Shown: one piece after another, positions 62,098 through 64,000 of the stretch
Layout: the number at the start of each line of letters is the position of its first letter
Numbering within the stretch: position 1 is the stretch's first letter
Assembly (NCBI RefSeq): GCF_003254395.2
Contig: NC_037643.1
Location: forward strand, 10,622,963-10,686,962
DNA: 64,000 nucleotides
Direction of reading: 5' to 3'
Source: Apis mellifera
Taxonomy: Eukaryota > Arthropoda > Insecta > Hymenoptera > Apidae
The notes under the pieces: generated by a model
The model's database searches: none
The model's input: only the letters and a program-made list of their open reading frames with translations
Told to the model about the DNA's origin: nothing
Made by a program: the position numbers and the translations under genes

Positions 62098-63314
62098 GAA
62101 ATGGTCAACTATTCTCCTGAAATTCCGCTATTATTATACTTATCCCAGCGACGATAGTGTTATCACAATGAGACTAATAAATCGAATAATTATAATGAAT
62201 TATCATATAATCCAGCTGATATTACCATTTATAAAACGCAATATTCGAGTATTATTTCTTCATAATAAATTTCTTTCTCATTGAAGAAACATTTTTTTAT
62301 AATTATCATAAAATAAAAGCATAATTAAAACTCGAATCGCGAGATCTTTCAAACGTGAAATATATATTTTTACATTTTCTTTGAATATAATGGAAACGTA
62401 ATTCCATTTGCGTGAATGGTTGTAATTAATAGTTCGATTTGGTTGTTTGACAAAATTGTTTTGACATTTAATGTATCGAGAGAAATATAAATATTTACTT
62501 ATAATTCTTCGATCAAATATTATTTTAATTATTAATTATTAATTATCACTACCGGCATTTGGTATTTTGATTTCCAATTCTTCTTCTTCTTTTCGCTCTA
62601 AAGATGATAGATATAAAATTAAATAATATTATTAATATTGGAATATTATAAATAATTATATATAAAAAACAATACCAAAAGAAGAAGATATTTATTTGGT
62701 AAGAAAAAAGTTAGAAATCTTTTTTCTTTCTTTCTCGTTTAATCCTTTTTTAATACGAAATTCATATTACATCTTAATTTTCAATTGTGCATAGTTGGCA
62801 GGTGTGGAGAATGACAAATAAAGACATAGTGCGCGGTACGAGCAAAGTCTGCTCGCCTGCAAACAAAGAGAACATCCAAGTTCAAATATCGTGGTTATTA
62901 AAGTACACACCATTTCAAACGTGAAACGAACAGAACAATTTACGATCCTTTGATAAAGCTGGAATTAATTTTATTTTATTAATATTCATTCATCGATCAG
63001 CGCGGGAAAAGACAAGTAAAAAAAAAAAAAAGAAAAATCAGATCGGATAAAAAATTTAAATCAACGATTCTCGATAACTAAAATCGTTCAACGCTCAAAC
63101 GAACGATTCAAACCTCAACATCTATCGATCGATTCTTTCCCTTCCTCGAGCTTTCAAAGATCGTTTATACCAAGTATAAGAAGAAATTCCCCGACAGACA
63201 AGCAATTTTTCCTTATCTTGCTTTGAGAAAGAAGTTAAATCTCCGATAACACTTCTTCTGTATATACAACTTCTATATACCAATTCCTCGTAAAGCGAAC
63301 ATTAACGATATTGT

Positions 63315-63337
63315 GAGTGTTCTTCTTGTGAACACTC
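63315..63337. other. Small hairpin
   Basis: GAGTGTTC (63315-63322) pairs with GAACACTC (63330-63337) around TTCTTGT. There is no T-run after it and no nearby gene, so no function is claimed. Confidence 0.4.
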
Positions 63338-63958
63338 CTTAAAGTGGAATTTCCTATAAACGTCAGTCATGTGTATCTAATCCACACTTAGCCAACTTCT
63401 ACACCGCAAACCGCTAATCACGAGTTCCAATCACTAATCTGTTCCCTCACAAATAAGACGAGGAAATAACCACCTTATTATTATTTCATCCCTGACATTA
63501 CAATTACCGATTTATATAAATATCAAAAATCAGGATTAATAGAGCAATATGTATATATTAAATTCAATAATTTTTTATTATTTTAAAACAATTACATCCC
63601 TCCATTCTAAAAAAAAAAGAAACTAGAACTCACACCCTAATCGACATCCTCTGCTCACATTCCAGTCGCTCTTCTTCTATCAAATCGTGCCGATCTTAAT
63701 TACATAACCTCACAGTGGTTACGATGCGCGCGAAATTCGAGCGCTATCTACCGAGCAATTAAGCGGTGGTGAAGAACGGAGAGAAGCTATTAACTCGGGC
63801 CATCCTTGCACCTCTTCGACGAGGCCTCTCTCTCCGGTTTGTTGCTATACTTTCGCGATAATGGTGAATTAATAGAGTAACAGTTAAGGGAGGGGAGGAA
63901 AAGGACGTTGGGAAAAGTTTTCGATATCCGTCCTTCCCCACCACTATCACCATCCCCT

Positions 63959-63979
63959 TCGTCGTCGTCGTCGTCGTCG
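63959..63979. repeat. (TCG)7 microsatellite
   Basis: Seven TCG units near the right edge of the window, CpG-containing as is common in this genome. Confidence 0.92.
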
Positions 63980-64000
63980 CGAGGGAATGCGAACCGCGAG

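Larger units (their letters stand above)
54081..64000. other. Non-coding DNA to the window end
   Basis: AT-rich, especially 56000-57400, which is almost featureless. GC-richer patches lie at 57440-58100, 59050-59320, 59900-60260, 60780-61180 and 63680-63960. Open frames of up to 123 codons there overlap on both strands and none is recognised. A GA-rich run lies near 57527-57555 and a complex patch with CAGGTG at 62790-62890. Confidence 0.55.

Noticed and set aside
1..64000. tRNA genes and mariner-type transposons
   Set aside because: I looked for A/B-box motifs with a cloverleaf and for recognisable terminal inverted repeats or transposase motifs by eye, and found none. A covariance-model or repeat-library search could still find weak copies.

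Overview
The window looks like nuclear DNA from a hymenopteran insect, most likely a honey bee (Apis) or close relative. It is strongly AT-rich but keeps many CpG dinucleotides (TCGA, CGAA and TCG words throughout), is full of short homopolymer and di/trinucleotide tracts, and lacks bacterial gene packing. It also carries a decayed copy of mitochondrial ND5 that reads only with the invertebrate mitochondrial code. The species is an inference from these traits; no search could be run.

I find no protein-coding exon that I recognise, no tRNA or rRNA gene, and no intact transposon. Open frames rarely exceed 150 codons. The longest lie in GC-rich or low-complexity DNA, where long frames arise by chance. 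The window is therefore intergenic DNA or the inside of one or more very long introns; the sequence alone does not decide between these.

Layout. 1-9.5 kb: AT-rich background with microsatellites and one compact island at 1.7-1.96 kb holding five TAATC sites. 9.5-9.86 kb: a complex island with two CACGTG boxes and mirrored TAAT-type sites. 10.3-10.8 kb: ND5 nuclear mitochondrial pseudogene (NUMT). 10.8-23.7 kb: background, with one AT-rich 120-codon open frame at 15.6 kb. 23.7-24.06 kb: three-copy 131-bp tandem repeat. 27.0-28.9 kb: the most GC- and CpG-rich block, with a (CA)16 microsatellite, a long purine tract, a perfect 15-bp hairpin and the longest open frame (182 codons, minus strand). 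30.1-30.6 kb: local duplication. 36.5-37.2 kb: seven-copy ~100-bp tandem array with an exact 203-bp higher-order unit. 39.8-40.1, 52.2-52.7 and 53.4-53.7 kb: further two-copy duplications. 47.5 and 53.8 kb: stable hairpins in GC-rich islands. 54-64 kb: background ending in a (TCG)7 tract.

With no gene identified there is no pathway to describe. The interest lies in the NUMT, the higher-order repeat, the recurrent small tandem duplications, the perfect hairpins and the complex islands that may be cis-regulatory elements.
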